64,000 nucleotides of DNA from Gammaproteobacteria bacterium (GTDB lineage: Bacteria > Pseudomonadota > Gammaproteobacteria > Pseudomonadales > Azotimanducaceae), in assembly GCA_026708185.1 (NCBI GenBank), contig JAPOVK010000013.1:1-64000 (forward strand), given 5' to 3'. The first letter of the stretch is position 1. Every line of letters starts with the position of its first letter. This document shows, piece by piece, positions 43,023 to 51,144 of this stretch. The translations under genes and the position numbers were made by a program. The notes below the pieces were generated by a model. That model did not search any database. It saw only the letters and a program-made list of their open reading frames with translations, and was not told the DNA's origin.

Positions 43023-44468
43023 TCAGCGCAGCCGCAGAATGGCCACCCGTGCCGGGTCGCCCGCGATCAGGGCGAGCCGCGCGTACAAGGTCAGCGCGGC
43101 GACGGCCAGGCCCGCGACGAGCCCCCACCAGAGGCCGTGCACGCCGATCGCGTCGATTCCCGGGGCGCCGAAGCACAGCGAGGCGCCGAGCGGAAGGCCG
43201 ACCACCCAGTAGGCGATGAGGGCGATGACCATGGGCGCGCGCGTGTCCTTGTAGCCGCGCAGCGCGCCCATCAGGGTCGCCTGGCTGCAGTCGAACACCT
43301 GGAACAGGGCGCCGAGCAGGAGCAGTCCGGCGGCAAGTTCGAGGACATCGCGCTCGGTGGTGTACAGGGCGACGATGTCGTGGCGCAGCGTCAGCAGCAG
43401 GATGGCGAAGGTCGTCCCCCACACCATCGTCGTGCCCACCGCCACCCAGGCCGCTCGGCGGGCCCCCGGCAGATTCTCGGCACCGACGTTGTAGCCGACG
43501 CGGATGGTCGCTGCCATGCCGAGCGCCAACGGCACCATGAAGGTGACGCCGACCACGTTGAAGGCGACCTGGTGGGCGGCGACGGTCTCCACGCCCAAGC
43601 GCCCGATCAGGAGCGTCGCCGCGGAGAAGCAGGCGACCTCCACGAACAGCGCGAGCCCGATCGGCGCCCCGAGCTTGAGGATGCGCGCGATGGCCGTCGG
43701 ATCGGGCCAGGAGAAGGCGGAGAAGACGCCGGACGCCCGCACCCGCGACACCGACACGGTTACCACCATCGCGACGAGCGAGTAGGTCATCACGATCGCG
43801 GTCGCCCAGCCGCAGCCGACGCCGCCCATCGCGGGGATGCCGAGCCGGGGCTCGCCGTAGATGAAAAGCCAGTTGAGCGGCACCTTGAGGGCCAGCATGC
43901 TGAGCCCGATGAACATGGCCGGTCGCGTCCATGACATGCCTTCGCATAGGCAGCGCAGCGACATGTAGGCGAGCATCGCAGGCAGGCCGAGGCTCGCCGC
44001 TCGCAGGTATTCCACGGCCACCGGAATGGCCCGCTCGTCGACGCCGACGAACCGGTACGCGGGCTCGGCGTTGCGCAGCAGGATGGCCAGCACCACGCCG
44101 CCGGAGATCGCGATCCACAGCGCCTGGCGGACGACGGCGCCCGCCGAACGAATCTGCCCTGCGCCGTGCAGTTGCGACACGGACGGCGTCACCGCCATGA
44201 CGATGCCGGAGAACAACAGCATGAGCGGCCAGTAGAGGTTGCCGCCGAGGGTGATGCCGGCGAGGTCGGTGGCACTGACCCGGCCCGCCATGATGGCGTC
44301 GGCCACGCCCATGCCCATCTGCGCAAGCTGCGAGATGATGATCGGCACGGCGAGCGCGCCGAGCGTGCGGAACTCCACGAGCGCAGGGACGCGCCAAACC
44401 GCGCGCGTGCGATTGAGCCGACGGGACACGAGGGAACCATGCCGTGCGAGAGGCGGCGCATGGTACAA
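43023..44468 (-). CDS. MATE family efflux transporter
   Basis: 481 residues with about 12 membrane segments in two similar halves, each with the MATE pattern (FRTLGALAVPIIISQLAQMGMGVADAIMAG and, in the second half, GAPIGLALFVEVACF). MATE proteins export cationic drugs, dyes or metabolites in exchange for Na+ or H+. The first 30 residues are basic and may not be translated; a GTG at about residue 31 is an alternative start. It ends 39 bases before the crotonase gene, on the same strand. No regulator adjoins it. Confidence 0.9.
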   Translation of the reverse strand: MYHAPPLARHGSLVSRRLNRTRAVWRVPALVEFRTLGALAVPIIISQLAQMGMGVADAIMAGRVSATDLAGITLGGNLYWPLMLLFSGIVMAVTPSVSQLHGAGQIRSAGAVVRQALWIAISGGVVLAILLRNAEPAYRFVGVDERAIPVAVEYLRAASLGLPAMLAYMSLRCLCEGMSWTRPAMFIGLSMLALKVPLNWLFIYGEPRLGIPAMGGVGCGWATAIVMTYSLVAMVVTVSVSRVRASGVFSAFSWPDPTAIARILKLGAPIGLALFVEVACFSAATLLIGRLGVETVAAHQVAFNVVGVTFMVPLALGMAATIRVGYNVGAENLPGARRAAWVAVGTTMVWGTTFAILLLTLRHDIVALYTTERDVLELAAGLLLLGALFQVFDCSQATLMGALRGYKDTRAPMVIALIAYWVVGLPLGASLCFGAPGIDAIGVHGLWWGLVAGLAVAALTLYARLALIAGDPARVAILRLR

Positions 44469-44505
44469 CGGCCGGCGTCCGATGGCGTCGCGGTCCGTGT
44501 CGGGT

Positions 44506-44511
44506 TAGGGT
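44506..44511 (+). promoter_or_regulatory. Candidate -10 box placed 7 bases before a start codon
   Basis: TAGGGT followed by CGCGCAC and the ATG at 44519, without a Shine-Dalgarno site. Same geometry as at 7284, 8972, 54160 and 63586. Confidence 0.35.
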
Positions 44512-44518
44512 CGCGCAC

Positions 44519-45679
44519 ATGAACATCGATCTTGAGCAGGCGATCGCCAGCGACATCCGCGGCTGGGACGCGATCGACGACCACCGAACCGGCACCGTGG
44601 GCGATCGGCAGACCGCGCAGTGGCTTGCCGACAACTTCCGCGCGGCCGGACTCGAGCCGCGCCAGGACGCCTTCGCATTGCGCCGCTGGGTGCTACGCGA
44701 CTGCGCGGTCGCTGTGGACGGTCGCAGGGCGCCGGGGATCCCGTTGTTCGACGGCGGCACCACGGCGGCTGCCGGCCTCACCGCGCCGCTGGCTCGTTTG
44801 CCCGGTGAAGGCAAGGGGATCGGCCTCGCCAGCGTGGGTGGTGCGGCGGGCGCATCCGCGAACCGGGCCCTCGCCGCAGCGCGCCGAAGCAACGGCCGTC
44901 CGGCGCTGGTCGCCGTTACCAAGGGACATCCCGACGTGCCCGGCCTGGCTTTGCAGAACGCCGACCGTTTCAACGCGCCGTTCGGACCTCCGGTTGTCCA
45001 GGTGGCCTCCGAACACGAGGCATGGCTTGGGGAAGCCGCGGCGGCGGGAGAGACGGCCACCGTGACCGCCCATGTCGACTTCGAGGCGGCCCAAGGCTGG
45101 AACGTACGCGCCCGCGTAGCAGGCCGCGATCCGGCGCTGGCACCGCTGGTGGTGATGACGCCGAAGAGCGCCTGGTGGGTCTGCACGGCCGAGCGCGGCG
45201 GCGGCATTGCGCTGCTGCTCGCCGTGGCACGTCGCTTCGCCGCCGAGCCGCCACAGCGGGATGTGCTGTTCGTCGCGACCAGCGGCCACGAGCTGGGCCA
45301 CCTGGGCCTCGACAGCTTCCTCGGCGACAACCCCGGTCTCGGCGCCGGCGCGCATGCGTGGATCCACCTGGGCGCCAATTTCGCGACGCGGGGGGGCGGT
45401 ACGCGTCTGCAGGCGTCCGAGAAGGCGTTGCTCGCGCTGGCGCGTGGGGCTATGGACGATGCGGAATGCCCGCCCGACCAGGTCACGCCACTCGGAGAGC
45501 GCCCCGGTGGCGAGGCGCGCAACATCCACGACCTCGGCGGCCGGTACATCTCCTACCTCGGCACCAACCCGTGGTTCCACCATCCGGACGACCGCTGGCC
45601 GACCACGGTGGACGTCCAAAAGACGGCGCGGCTGGCGACGGCGATGTTGTCGATCGCGGATCGGCTCCCGGCGCCTTAG
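44519..45679 (+). CDS. M28 peptidase-like protein lacking metal ligands
   Basis: 386 residues with the layout of M28 aminopeptidases including the inserted protease-associated region. But where active enzymes have the zinc-binding H-x-D of HYDS and the Asp of A-D-N-A-S-G, this one reads VVMTPKSAWWVC and CTAERGGGIALLLAVARRF. The next element, FVATSGHELGHLGLDSFL, replaces the FEEEGLLGS pattern. A GHELGHLG stretch resembles HExxH but sits in the wrong fold position. I think it is a degenerate member with a new role, or one using other residues. The RluA gene follows after 3 bases. Confidence 0.75.
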   Translation: MNIDLEQAIASDIRGWDAIDDHRTGTVGDRQTAQWLADNFRAAGLEPRQDAFALRRWVLRDCAVAVDGRRAPGIPLFDGGTTAAAGLTAPLARLPGEGKGIGLASVGGAAGASANRALAAARRSNGRPALVAVTKGHPDVPGLALQNADRFNAPFGPPVVQVASEHEAWLGEAAAAGETATVTAHVDFEAAQGWNVRARVAGRDPALAPLVVMTPKSAWWVCTAERGGGIALLLAVARRFAAEPPQRDVLFVATSGHELGHLGLDSFLGDNPGLGAGAHAWIHLGANFATRGGGTRLQASEKALLALARGAMDDAECPPDQVTPLGERPGGEARNIHDLGGRYISYLGTNPWFHHPDDRWPTTVDVQKTARLATAMLSIADRLPAP

Positions 45680-45682
45680 CCC

Positions 45683-46357
45683 TTGTACGACATCGCCCAC
45701 GAGGACGCCGGACTCGTCGTCCTCGACAAGGCCAGCGGCGTCTCCGTCCTCGCCGACCGAACCGGCGCGCCGTGTCTCTGGGACGCACTGAAGGCGCGCT
45801 ATCCGCACCCGCGGCTGGTGCACCGCATCGACAAGGGCACGAGCGGCCTCCTGCTCGTCGCGTTGACACGCAATCGCCAACGGACGCTGGCGCGCGCATT
45901 CAATCAGCACGCTATCGGCAAGCACTACCTGGCCGTCGTCGCCGGGCACATTTCCGCCGGTGCGACGCTGCGCATCGCGTTGCCCCTAAAGCCCGGCCGC
46001 AAGAGCCGGTACCGGGTCGCTGGCCTGCGCGAGGAGATCCGCCCGTCGCGGCGGGGCTGGTCGCTGCCGCCCGAAGAGCGGCGAGGCGGGCTTGAGTCGG
46101 TGACCCGGATCCGCGTGGTCGCGACGTCGGCGCACCGTTCGCTGCTCGCCGTCCAGCCGCTCACCGGTCGCGCACACCAGATTCGCGTCCACCTCGCCTG
46201 GATCGGCCACGCCATCGCCGGGGACCACCTCTACGGTGCGCCGGCGTCGCGCGAGCAGGCGGCACCCCGGCTCGCCCTGCACGCCCACCGGCTGGTCGTG
46301 CCGGGCATAGGAACGTTCAAAGCCGCCCCCGACCCGTCGTTTGCAGCGTTGCTCTAG
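45683..46357 (+). CDS. RNA pseudouridine synthase, RluA family
   Basis: 224 residues starting from a TTG, 3 bases after the M28-like gene. It has the catalytic motif HRIDKGTSGLLL (Asp50), an N-terminal DAGLVVLDKASGVSVL and the C-terminal PLTGRAHQIRVHLAWIGHAIAGDHLYG, all diagnostic of RluA-type enzymes that convert uridine to pseudouridine in rRNA or tRNA. There is no S4 domain, as in RluA and TruC. The target site cannot be told. Confidence 0.92.
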   Translation: MYDIAHEDAGLVVLDKASGVSVLADRTGAPCLWDALKARYPHPRLVHRIDKGTSGLLLVALTRNRQRTLARAFNQHAIGKHYLAVVAGHISAGATLRIALPLKPGRKSRYRVAGLREEIRPSRRGWSLPPEERRGGLESVTRIRVVATSAHRSLLAVQPLTGRAHQIRVHLAWIGHAIAGDHLYGAPASREQAAPRLALHAHRLVVPGIGTFKAAPDPSFAALL

Positions 46358-46403
46358 CTGCGGTGCGCCGACGTCCCCGTCCGCATCTGGCGTCGTCAGG
46401 TCT

Positions 46404-46426
46404 GCGGGCCGGGAGGCCCGCGCACC
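46404..46426 (-). repeat. GC-rich hairpin repeat, copy D
   Basis: Reverse complement of this stretch reads GGTGCGCGGGCCTCCCGGCCCGC, one base off copies B and C in the first half. A second GC-rich hairpin (GTGCGCCGACGTCCCCGTCCGCA, about 46363-46385) lies just before it; a similar one stands near copy C at 52329-52350. Confidence 0.6.
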
Positions 46427-46532
46427 AAGGCCGTTCCTGTTTCACGTTGGGGACACACACTGCGACCGTGGTAGGGGACGCACTATGGCTGTGGTACGGT
46501 CCTGCGCCACACCAAGCTAAAGGGCTGCAATC

Positions 46533-46925
46533 GTGAGGAAATCCTGTCTGGGGTGGGCGGTGACTGTTGTGCTTGCCATTGTCGTCGTGCCGGCGAGCCA
46601 TGCCGCATTGGCGAAGATCACGGCGAAAGCGCAACGGACGCTGGCGACCGATGGGGGCCGTTTCGGTGGTTGCATGGTCCAGTTGAACCGCAACATCGCT
46701 GTCCTTGCAGCGAATCTGCCGGAGCCTGTCGTGCTGAACTGTCCTGGATCCTGGGTTACGTTCAGTTGCAGCGGCGTCCACACGACCAAGGAGGCCGGGG
46801 CACGCATGTTCGAGTCCGCGAAGATGGGTTTCGAACAGGAGAAAACACTGATCCTCGAAGTGACCGACGAGAAGAAACACCACGGCCACTGTTATGTCCG
46901 CCGCATAGATGTGAAGAAAAACTGA
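46533..46925 (+). CDS. Small secreted protein with the four-cysteine domain (copy 1)
   Basis: 130 residues from a GTG with AAAGGG 8 bases upstream. A signal peptide (AVTVVLAIVVVPASHA) precedes a domain with cysteines in GGCM, LNCPG, WVTFSCSG and HGHCY, and the ending VRRIDV. The same pattern, with the same spacing of motifs, is in the proteins at 52619-52999 and at the front of 47351-49336. I do not recognise the family. Four cysteines in an exported protein suggest two disulfides. TACGGT at 46495-46500 may be its -10 box. Confidence 0.8.
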   Translation: MRKSCLGWAVTVVLAIVVVPASHAALAKITAKAQRTLATDGGRFGGCMVQLNRNIAVLAANLPEPVVLNCPGSWVTFSCSGVHTTKEAGARMFESAKMGFEQEKTLILEVTDEKKHHGHCYVRRIDVKKN

Positions 46926-46941
46926 CCGCACGGCTGTCGTC

Positions 46942-47361
46942 GTGGTGCCCATGAGGCGGCGCAGGATTGCTTGGTTTTGCGGCATCGCGGCGCTGTCTGC
47001 CGTCGCCTGGCTCTGGTTCGAGACGACATCGCCTGCTGGTCCACGGCCGAAGGACACCGTCCCGGTCGCCGCGACCGCACCGTCCGACGCCGTTGCGGGG
47101 CCGGAAACCGCCACGGATCTCGTGCGTTTGATCCGGCCCGCTCCCGCGACGCGTGGCGAGATCGGCGCGGTCCAACTTGGCCGCGATGCCGAAACCTATG
47201 TCGACCCCGATGCGCCGACGGCCTGGAGTCCCGGTCACCCGCCCGTGCATGTTGGCGACTACGTGGACCCGGAGGGTCCGGAACTCACCCCCGAGGAGGG
47301 TAGGACAGTGCATGTCGGCGAGTGGCTGGATCCCGACGGCGAGCCGAACGATGGCCCGTGA
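46942..47361 (+). CDS. Small membrane-anchored protein with DPDG-type repeats
   Basis: 139 residues from the GTG at 46942, or 136 from the ATG at 46951. A basic start and hydrophobic segment (IAWFCGIAALSAVAWLWF) precede a Pro/Ala-rich linker and three short acidic repeats: ETYVDPDAP, VHVGDYVDPEGP and VHVGEWLDPDGE. It starts 16 bases after the four-cysteine gene and its last 11 bases overlap the start of the TSP3/propeller gene. This is the same arrangement as 33132-33782 with its metalloprotease. Function unknown; calcium or partner binding by the acidic repeats is a guess. Confidence 0.65.
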   Translation: MVPMRRRRIAWFCGIAALSAVAWLWFETTSPAGPRPKDTVPVAATAPSDAVAGPETATDLVRLIRPAPATRGEIGAVQLGRDAETYVDPDAPTAWSPGHPPVHVGDYVDPEGPELTPEEGRTVHVGEWLDPDGEPNDGP

Positions 47362-49336
47362 CCGCGTGAAGGCATGGGCGCCCCCGGGGGCTTTGCACCG
47401 GGCGGTCTGTGCCCTTGCACTCGTGGTGGCGGCTGGAGTGCGCGCAGCAACGCTGTCGATCGAGGCGGGCGTTGAACAGATCGCGGCCATCGAAGACAAC
47501 CGCCAGGGCGGATGCGCCGCCAAGCTTGAGACGTCCCTCGGTGCCGCAGGCTTGGACTGTCCTGGAGACTGGGTGACCTTCGATTGCGCCGCCCCGACGG
47601 CCCATGGCGGTGGCGACCGCATGTACGGACTGCTGCGGGCCGCTGTCGCAGATGGGAAGTCCGTCGCTCTCACGGTCACGGACGAGGCGAAGACCGGCGG
47701 CTACTGCCGGGCAGGCCGGGTCACTGTGCAGGACTCGCCGTTCGTCGACGTGGACAGCGACGGTGACGGGGTGGATGACTTGGACGACGACGTGCCGCTC
47801 GACGCCTTCGAAGTCACCGACAGCGACGACGACGGCATTGGCGACATCACCGACGAGGACGACGACAACGACGGTGTTCCCGATGTTGACGACGCGCTGC
47901 CGACGAACCCCGACGAATGGCAGGACACGGACGGCGACGGGATCGGCAACGTCGCCGACCTCGACGACGACGGAGACGGCGTCCTCGACACGGAGGATCT
48001 GTTCCCCGTCGGCACTGTTGCCTTTGACCTGCACCACGGCAGCGACAATCCGATCGGGATCGTGGCAGCAGACGGGAACCTGTACATGGTGGATCGGCGG
48101 GACGAGCGGGTCTATGCCTTCACGCAGAACGGCGTTCGATATCCCTCGCGTGACTTCGACCTGGTGCCGGATAGACGGGAAATCCGGGACATCGCGTACG
48201 CCTCGGGCCACTTCTACCTCTTGTACGAGCGTCTGTTCCTGGTCCATGCGTACACCCCGACCGGGGACCGCGCATACGAACGGGACTTCTCGCTTGACGC
48301 TGCCAACACGTACCCGTTGGCGCTCGACTACCACGACGGGCTGTTCCGAGTCGTCCAGTACGACGCTACGCGCAGCAGCGTGCTGGCCTACACGGAACTT
48401 GGCGAGCGCGTACCGGTGCGCGATTTCGATCTAGATGCCGCGTCAAAGCAGCCCGGCAGCATCACGCACCGCGCCGGCGCGGTCTACGTGCTAGACCTCG
48501 CGGACGCGAAGGCCTATGCGTACACGCAGACGGGGGAACGACGCACGACGTTCGACTTCGACATCGAGGGAGGGTACGCCGCCGGCTTCACGTACGCCGC
48601 AGGCCGGTTCCGCATCGCGTACCTGAACAGGGCCGTGGCGATCGCCCACCTGGCCGACGGCCGGCGAGCCCCGGCGGACGACTTTGACGCGAGCCCGGGC
48701 ACGAACGACGCGCCGGCCGGGGTCGCGTACTTCGAAGGCAAGTTCTACGTCATCGACAAAGACGAGAGGAAGGTCTTCGTCTACTCGACTTCCGGCGAAC
48801 ACCTCGCCGACCGGGATTTCGCGCTCAGTTCGCCCGATATCCCGTACTACGCGACGTTTGTCGGCGACACGTTACTGGTCGGTGCGGGACCCGGGCGGAT
48901 TCACGCATACCACCACACGGGCGGGCGTATTCCTTCCAGGGACTTGGGGACTCGCGCGGGATACCGCGCGGTCGGAATCGAGCACGCGAATGGCCGAGTC
49001 TACGTTGGCGATGCCGACTTGCGCCGACTGGCGGCCTACACCGCTGATGGCGAAAGGACGGAACGCGACGATGTCAGGGTACTCGCCGGTCCGCAGGGAC
49101 CGCGTGGCATCGGCTATGGGCACGGCCGGTTCTACACCGGCGACTGGACAGACGAGCCCCGGATATTCGCTTACGACGCGCTCGGGCGGCACCTTCCCGA
49201 CTACGACTTCGATCTCGGAGCACCGTTCCGCGGTCGCGAAGGAGCCCACGGGCCGGCTGGCATGGTCTTCGCCGATGGCGCCCTCTACGTCCTCGACTGG
49301 CGGAGCGATCGGATTCTGCCTTACGCGGTCGACTAG
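47351..49336 (+). CDS. Secreted protein: four-cysteine domain, TSP3 repeats, beta-propeller
   Basis: 661 residues from the ATG at 47351. Signal peptide (residues about 15-33, ending VRA), then the four-cysteine domain (GGCAAKLE, LDCPGDWVTFDC, GGYCRAGRVTV) at about 34-130, then a TSP3 calcium block (DSDGDGVDDLDDDVP and similar) to about 215. About eight repeats of 50 residues follow (typically V-x-A-Y-T-x-x-GER-x-x-x-RDFDL), best read as a beta-propeller. All parts point to an exported, calcium-stabilised binding protein. It overlaps the small anchored protein by 11 bases. Confidence 0.85.
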   Translation: MARDRVKAWAPPGALHRAVCALALVVAAGVRAATLSIEAGVEQIAAIEDNRQGGCAAKLETSLGAAGLDCPGDWVTFDCAAPTAHGGGDRMYGLLRAAVADGKSVALTVTDEAKTGGYCRAGRVTVQDSPFVDVDSDGDGVDDLDDDVPLDAFEVTDSDDDGIGDITDEDDDNDGVPDVDDALPTNPDEWQDTDGDGIGNVADLDDDGDGVLDTEDLFPVGTVAFDLHHGSDNPIGIVAADGNLYMVDRRDERVYAFTQNGVRYPSRDFDLVPDRREIRDIAYASGHFYLLYERLFLVHAYTPTGDRAYERDFSLDAANTYPLALDYHDGLFRVVQYDATRSSVLAYTELGERVPVRDFDLDAASKQPGSITHRAGAVYVLDLADAKAYAYTQTGERRTTFDFDIEGGYAAGFTYAAGRFRIAYLNRAVAIAHLADGRRAPADDFDASPGTNDAPAGVAYFEGKFYVIDKDERKVFVYSTSGEHLADRDFALSSPDIPYYATFVGDTLLVGAGPGRIHAYHHTGGRIPSRDLGTRAGYRAVGIEHANGRVYVGDADLRRLAAYTADGERTERDDVRVLAGPQGPRGIGYGHGRFYTGDWTDEPRIFAYDALGRHLPDYDFDLGAPFRGREGAHGPAGMVFADGALYVLDWRSDRILPYAVD

Positions 49337-49471
49337 ACGCCCGGGGACGTCGAGCGAATCTCGGCAACCTGGTCGCGGTCAGCGCGACGGTGGCCTTGGG
49401 GATGGCCGCGTGTTGGCGTCCGCGCGACGCGCGTCGAGCCACGGTGCACGCTTGCGGTCGCGCGTGCCTCC

Positions 49472-49933
49472 TTAGTCGTCGACGGTGTCGCGCACGCTCC
49501 TACGAACCAATTCGATTGCGCGCGGTCCGACGCTGGCCCCGAGCGCGAACCCGGCGACGGCCAGGCTCGGCCGCCGGGTCACCGCGAAGGCCAGCGCGCC
49601 GAGTCCCAAGCCCGCGGCCCACGCTTCGAGTTGCCGGCTTGACGCCTCGCCCGTCCGTGCGCGCGTGACGGTGTGCTCGCAGTTGTTGGTGAGGAGGTTG
49701 TAGCGCCGCGGGTTCTCCGTGCGCGCTGCCCTGACGGTGCGCCGTCGTTCGTCCGTGCGCAGCCGCTTCACGTACATCCGGTGACCGGCGCGGAAACTCT
49801 CCTCCGTGCTGACGTGTTCGCCGTCCAGCGGCGTGTTGTGGAACACCCGACCGTTGCCGAGCGCGATGCCCTTGTGCAGGACCAACCCCTTGCGCCGCAG
49901 GAGAATGTCGCCGGGTAAATGACGTGTAACCAT
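49472..49933 (-). CDS. LRAT-domain (NlpC/P60-related) protein
   Basis: 153 residues. The LRAT pattern is visible: PGDILLRRKGLVLHKGIAL (His20), a second histidine in GRVFHN, and the catalytic-type NNCEH with Cys85 (YNLLTNNCEHTVTRARTG). The C-terminal part is hydrophobic (LGLGALAFAV, LAVAGFALGASVG), as in eukaryotic H-Ras-like phospholipase/acyltransferases, where it anchors the enzyme to membranes. Bacterial members are little studied. It could act on lipids or on peptides. Stands alone between the propeller gene and the cytochrome gene. Confidence 0.8.
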   Translation of the reverse strand: MVTRHLPGDILLRRKGLVLHKGIALGNGRVFHNTPLDGEHVSTEESFRAGHRMYVKRLRTDERRRTVRAARTENPRRYNLLTNNCEHTVTRARTGEASSRQLEAWAAGLGLGALAFAVTRRPSLAVAGFALGASVGPRAIELVRRSVRDTVDD

Positions 49934-50032
49934 GGCCAGACCCTAGCAGTTTTCGTTCCACCAGGGCAAAACATCAGCGAATCAATACATTAGGGGTCGG
50001 CCAACACTGCCGGGCCGGTCGGACTCGCCACC

Positions 50033-50365
50033 TCACTCGGCGTGAAGCACCATGTAGTCAACGGCCTGTTCGAGTGCCTGGTCCGTACACGCGGGGCATG
50101 CGCCGCGCGGCGGCATGCCGGGCATCATGCCGCGCTTCACGTTGGCGTAGAGCGTCTCGCGCCCTTGGGCGAGTCGGGGTGCCCAGGCCTCGGGGTCGTT
50201 GAGGGCCGGCGCGCCGGCGATGCCAGCTTCGTGGCAGGCGTAGCAGTAGCGTTCGTAGACCGCCTGGCCTGGATGAGGCGGTTGGTCCGGGTCGCCGCTG
50301 CAGCCGGAGCCGGCGAGCAACGCCAGGGCGACGGCGAACACCGCCGACCGTGCTTTCTCGTCCAT
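50033..50365 (-). CDS. Cytochrome c5-like protein
   Basis: 110 residues with an N-terminal signal (AVFAVALALLAGSG), possibly a lipoprotein at Cys22. One haem-binding CYACH (Cys41, Cys44, His45), the sixth ligand Met in GMMPGMPP, and a C-terminal cysteine pair (ACPAC) are the marks of cytochrome c5. It carries electrons in the periplasm. It follows the omega-amidase gene by 2 bases on the same strand, though the two functions are unrelated. Confidence 0.88.
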   Translation of the reverse strand: MDEKARSAVFAVALALLAGSGCSGDPDQPPHPGQAVYERYCYACHEAGIAGAPALNDPEAWAPRLAQGRETLYANVKRGMMPGMPPRGACPACTDQALEQAVDYMVLHAE

Positions 50366-50367
50366 TT

Positions 50368-51144
50368 CTATGCCCTGATCTTGAAGTCGTCGGCGTCGCG
50401 CCATGCCGGGAACCGTTGGCGATAGGTGTCGAGTTCGTCCAACTCGAGCGACACCGTGACCACGGTTTCGCGGTCGAAGACCTCGGCCAGCGCCTCGCCT
50501 TCGGGCCCGTAGGCGCCCGAGCCGCCCCGGTAGTCGACACCGTTGCCGTCCCGGCCGATCCGATTGACGCCGATCGTGTAGCACAGGTTCTCGACGGCCC
50601 TTGCGCGCAGCAGCGTGTTCCACGCGGTTTGCCGCGCGGCGGGCCAGTTGGCGACGCACAGCAACGCGTCGTAGTCGCCCCGCGAGCGCAGCCAGACCGG
50701 GAACCGCAGGTCGTAGCACACGGAGAGGCGAATCCGCCAGTCGCCAAGCTGGACATTCACGCGCGATTCGCCCGCCGCATAGTGTTCATGCTCGCCGGCC
50801 ATGCGGAACAGGTGCCGCTTGTCGTAGACGGTCTCCCGACCGTCGGCTGGCATCCAGACAAGGCGGTTGTAGCAGTAGCCGCCGTCCTTGACGACGACGC
50901 TGCCGGCAACTGTCGCACCTCGCTTGGCGGCGAGTTCACGCAGCCAGGCCACCGTTTCTCCGTCCATGGACTCGGCCACTTCCGCGGAGGCCATCGTGAA
51001 CCCCGTGCTCAGCATCTCCGGGAGAACGATGAGGTCGACAGCCGGATCGATATCGGCCGTCAGGCGGTCGAACAGCACCCGGTTGGCAGCCGGATCGTGC
51101 CAATGGAGGGCGGTTTGGACGAGGGCGACGCTCAGAGTTCGCAT
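50368..51144 (-). CDS. Omega-amidase, nitrilase superfamily (YafV-like)
   Basis: 258 residues from the ATG at 51144. The catalytic triad of the nitrilase family is visible as Glu43 (LPEML), Lys109 (YDKRHLF) and Cys143 (SVCYDLRFP). The Y-D-K-R-H-L-F and C-Y-D-L-R-F-P forms are those of omega-amidases, which hydrolyse 2-oxoglutaramate and 2-oxosuccinamate. The start overlaps the stop of the aminotransferase gene by 13 bases. The aminotransferase would make the 2-oxo amides from glutamine or asparagine, which this enzyme would pull forward: the glutamine transaminase-omega-amidase pathway. Confidence 0.93.
   Translation of the reverse strand: MRTLSVALVQTALHWHDPAANRVLFDRLTADIDPAVDLIVLPEMLSTGFTMASAEVAESMDGETVAWLRELAAKRGATVAGSVVVKDGGYCYNRLVWMPADGRETVYDKRHLFRMAGEHEHYAAGESRVNVQLGDWRIRLSVCYDLRFPVWLRSRGDYDALLCVANWPAARQTAWNTLLRARAVENLCYTIGVNRIGRDGNGVDYRGGSGAYGPEGEALAEVFDRETVVTVSLELDELDTYRQRFPAWRDADDFKIRA

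Noticed and set aside
42853-45549. An 898-codon minus-strand open frame
   Set aside because: Crosses the MATE and M28-like genes out of phase; low-complexity product.
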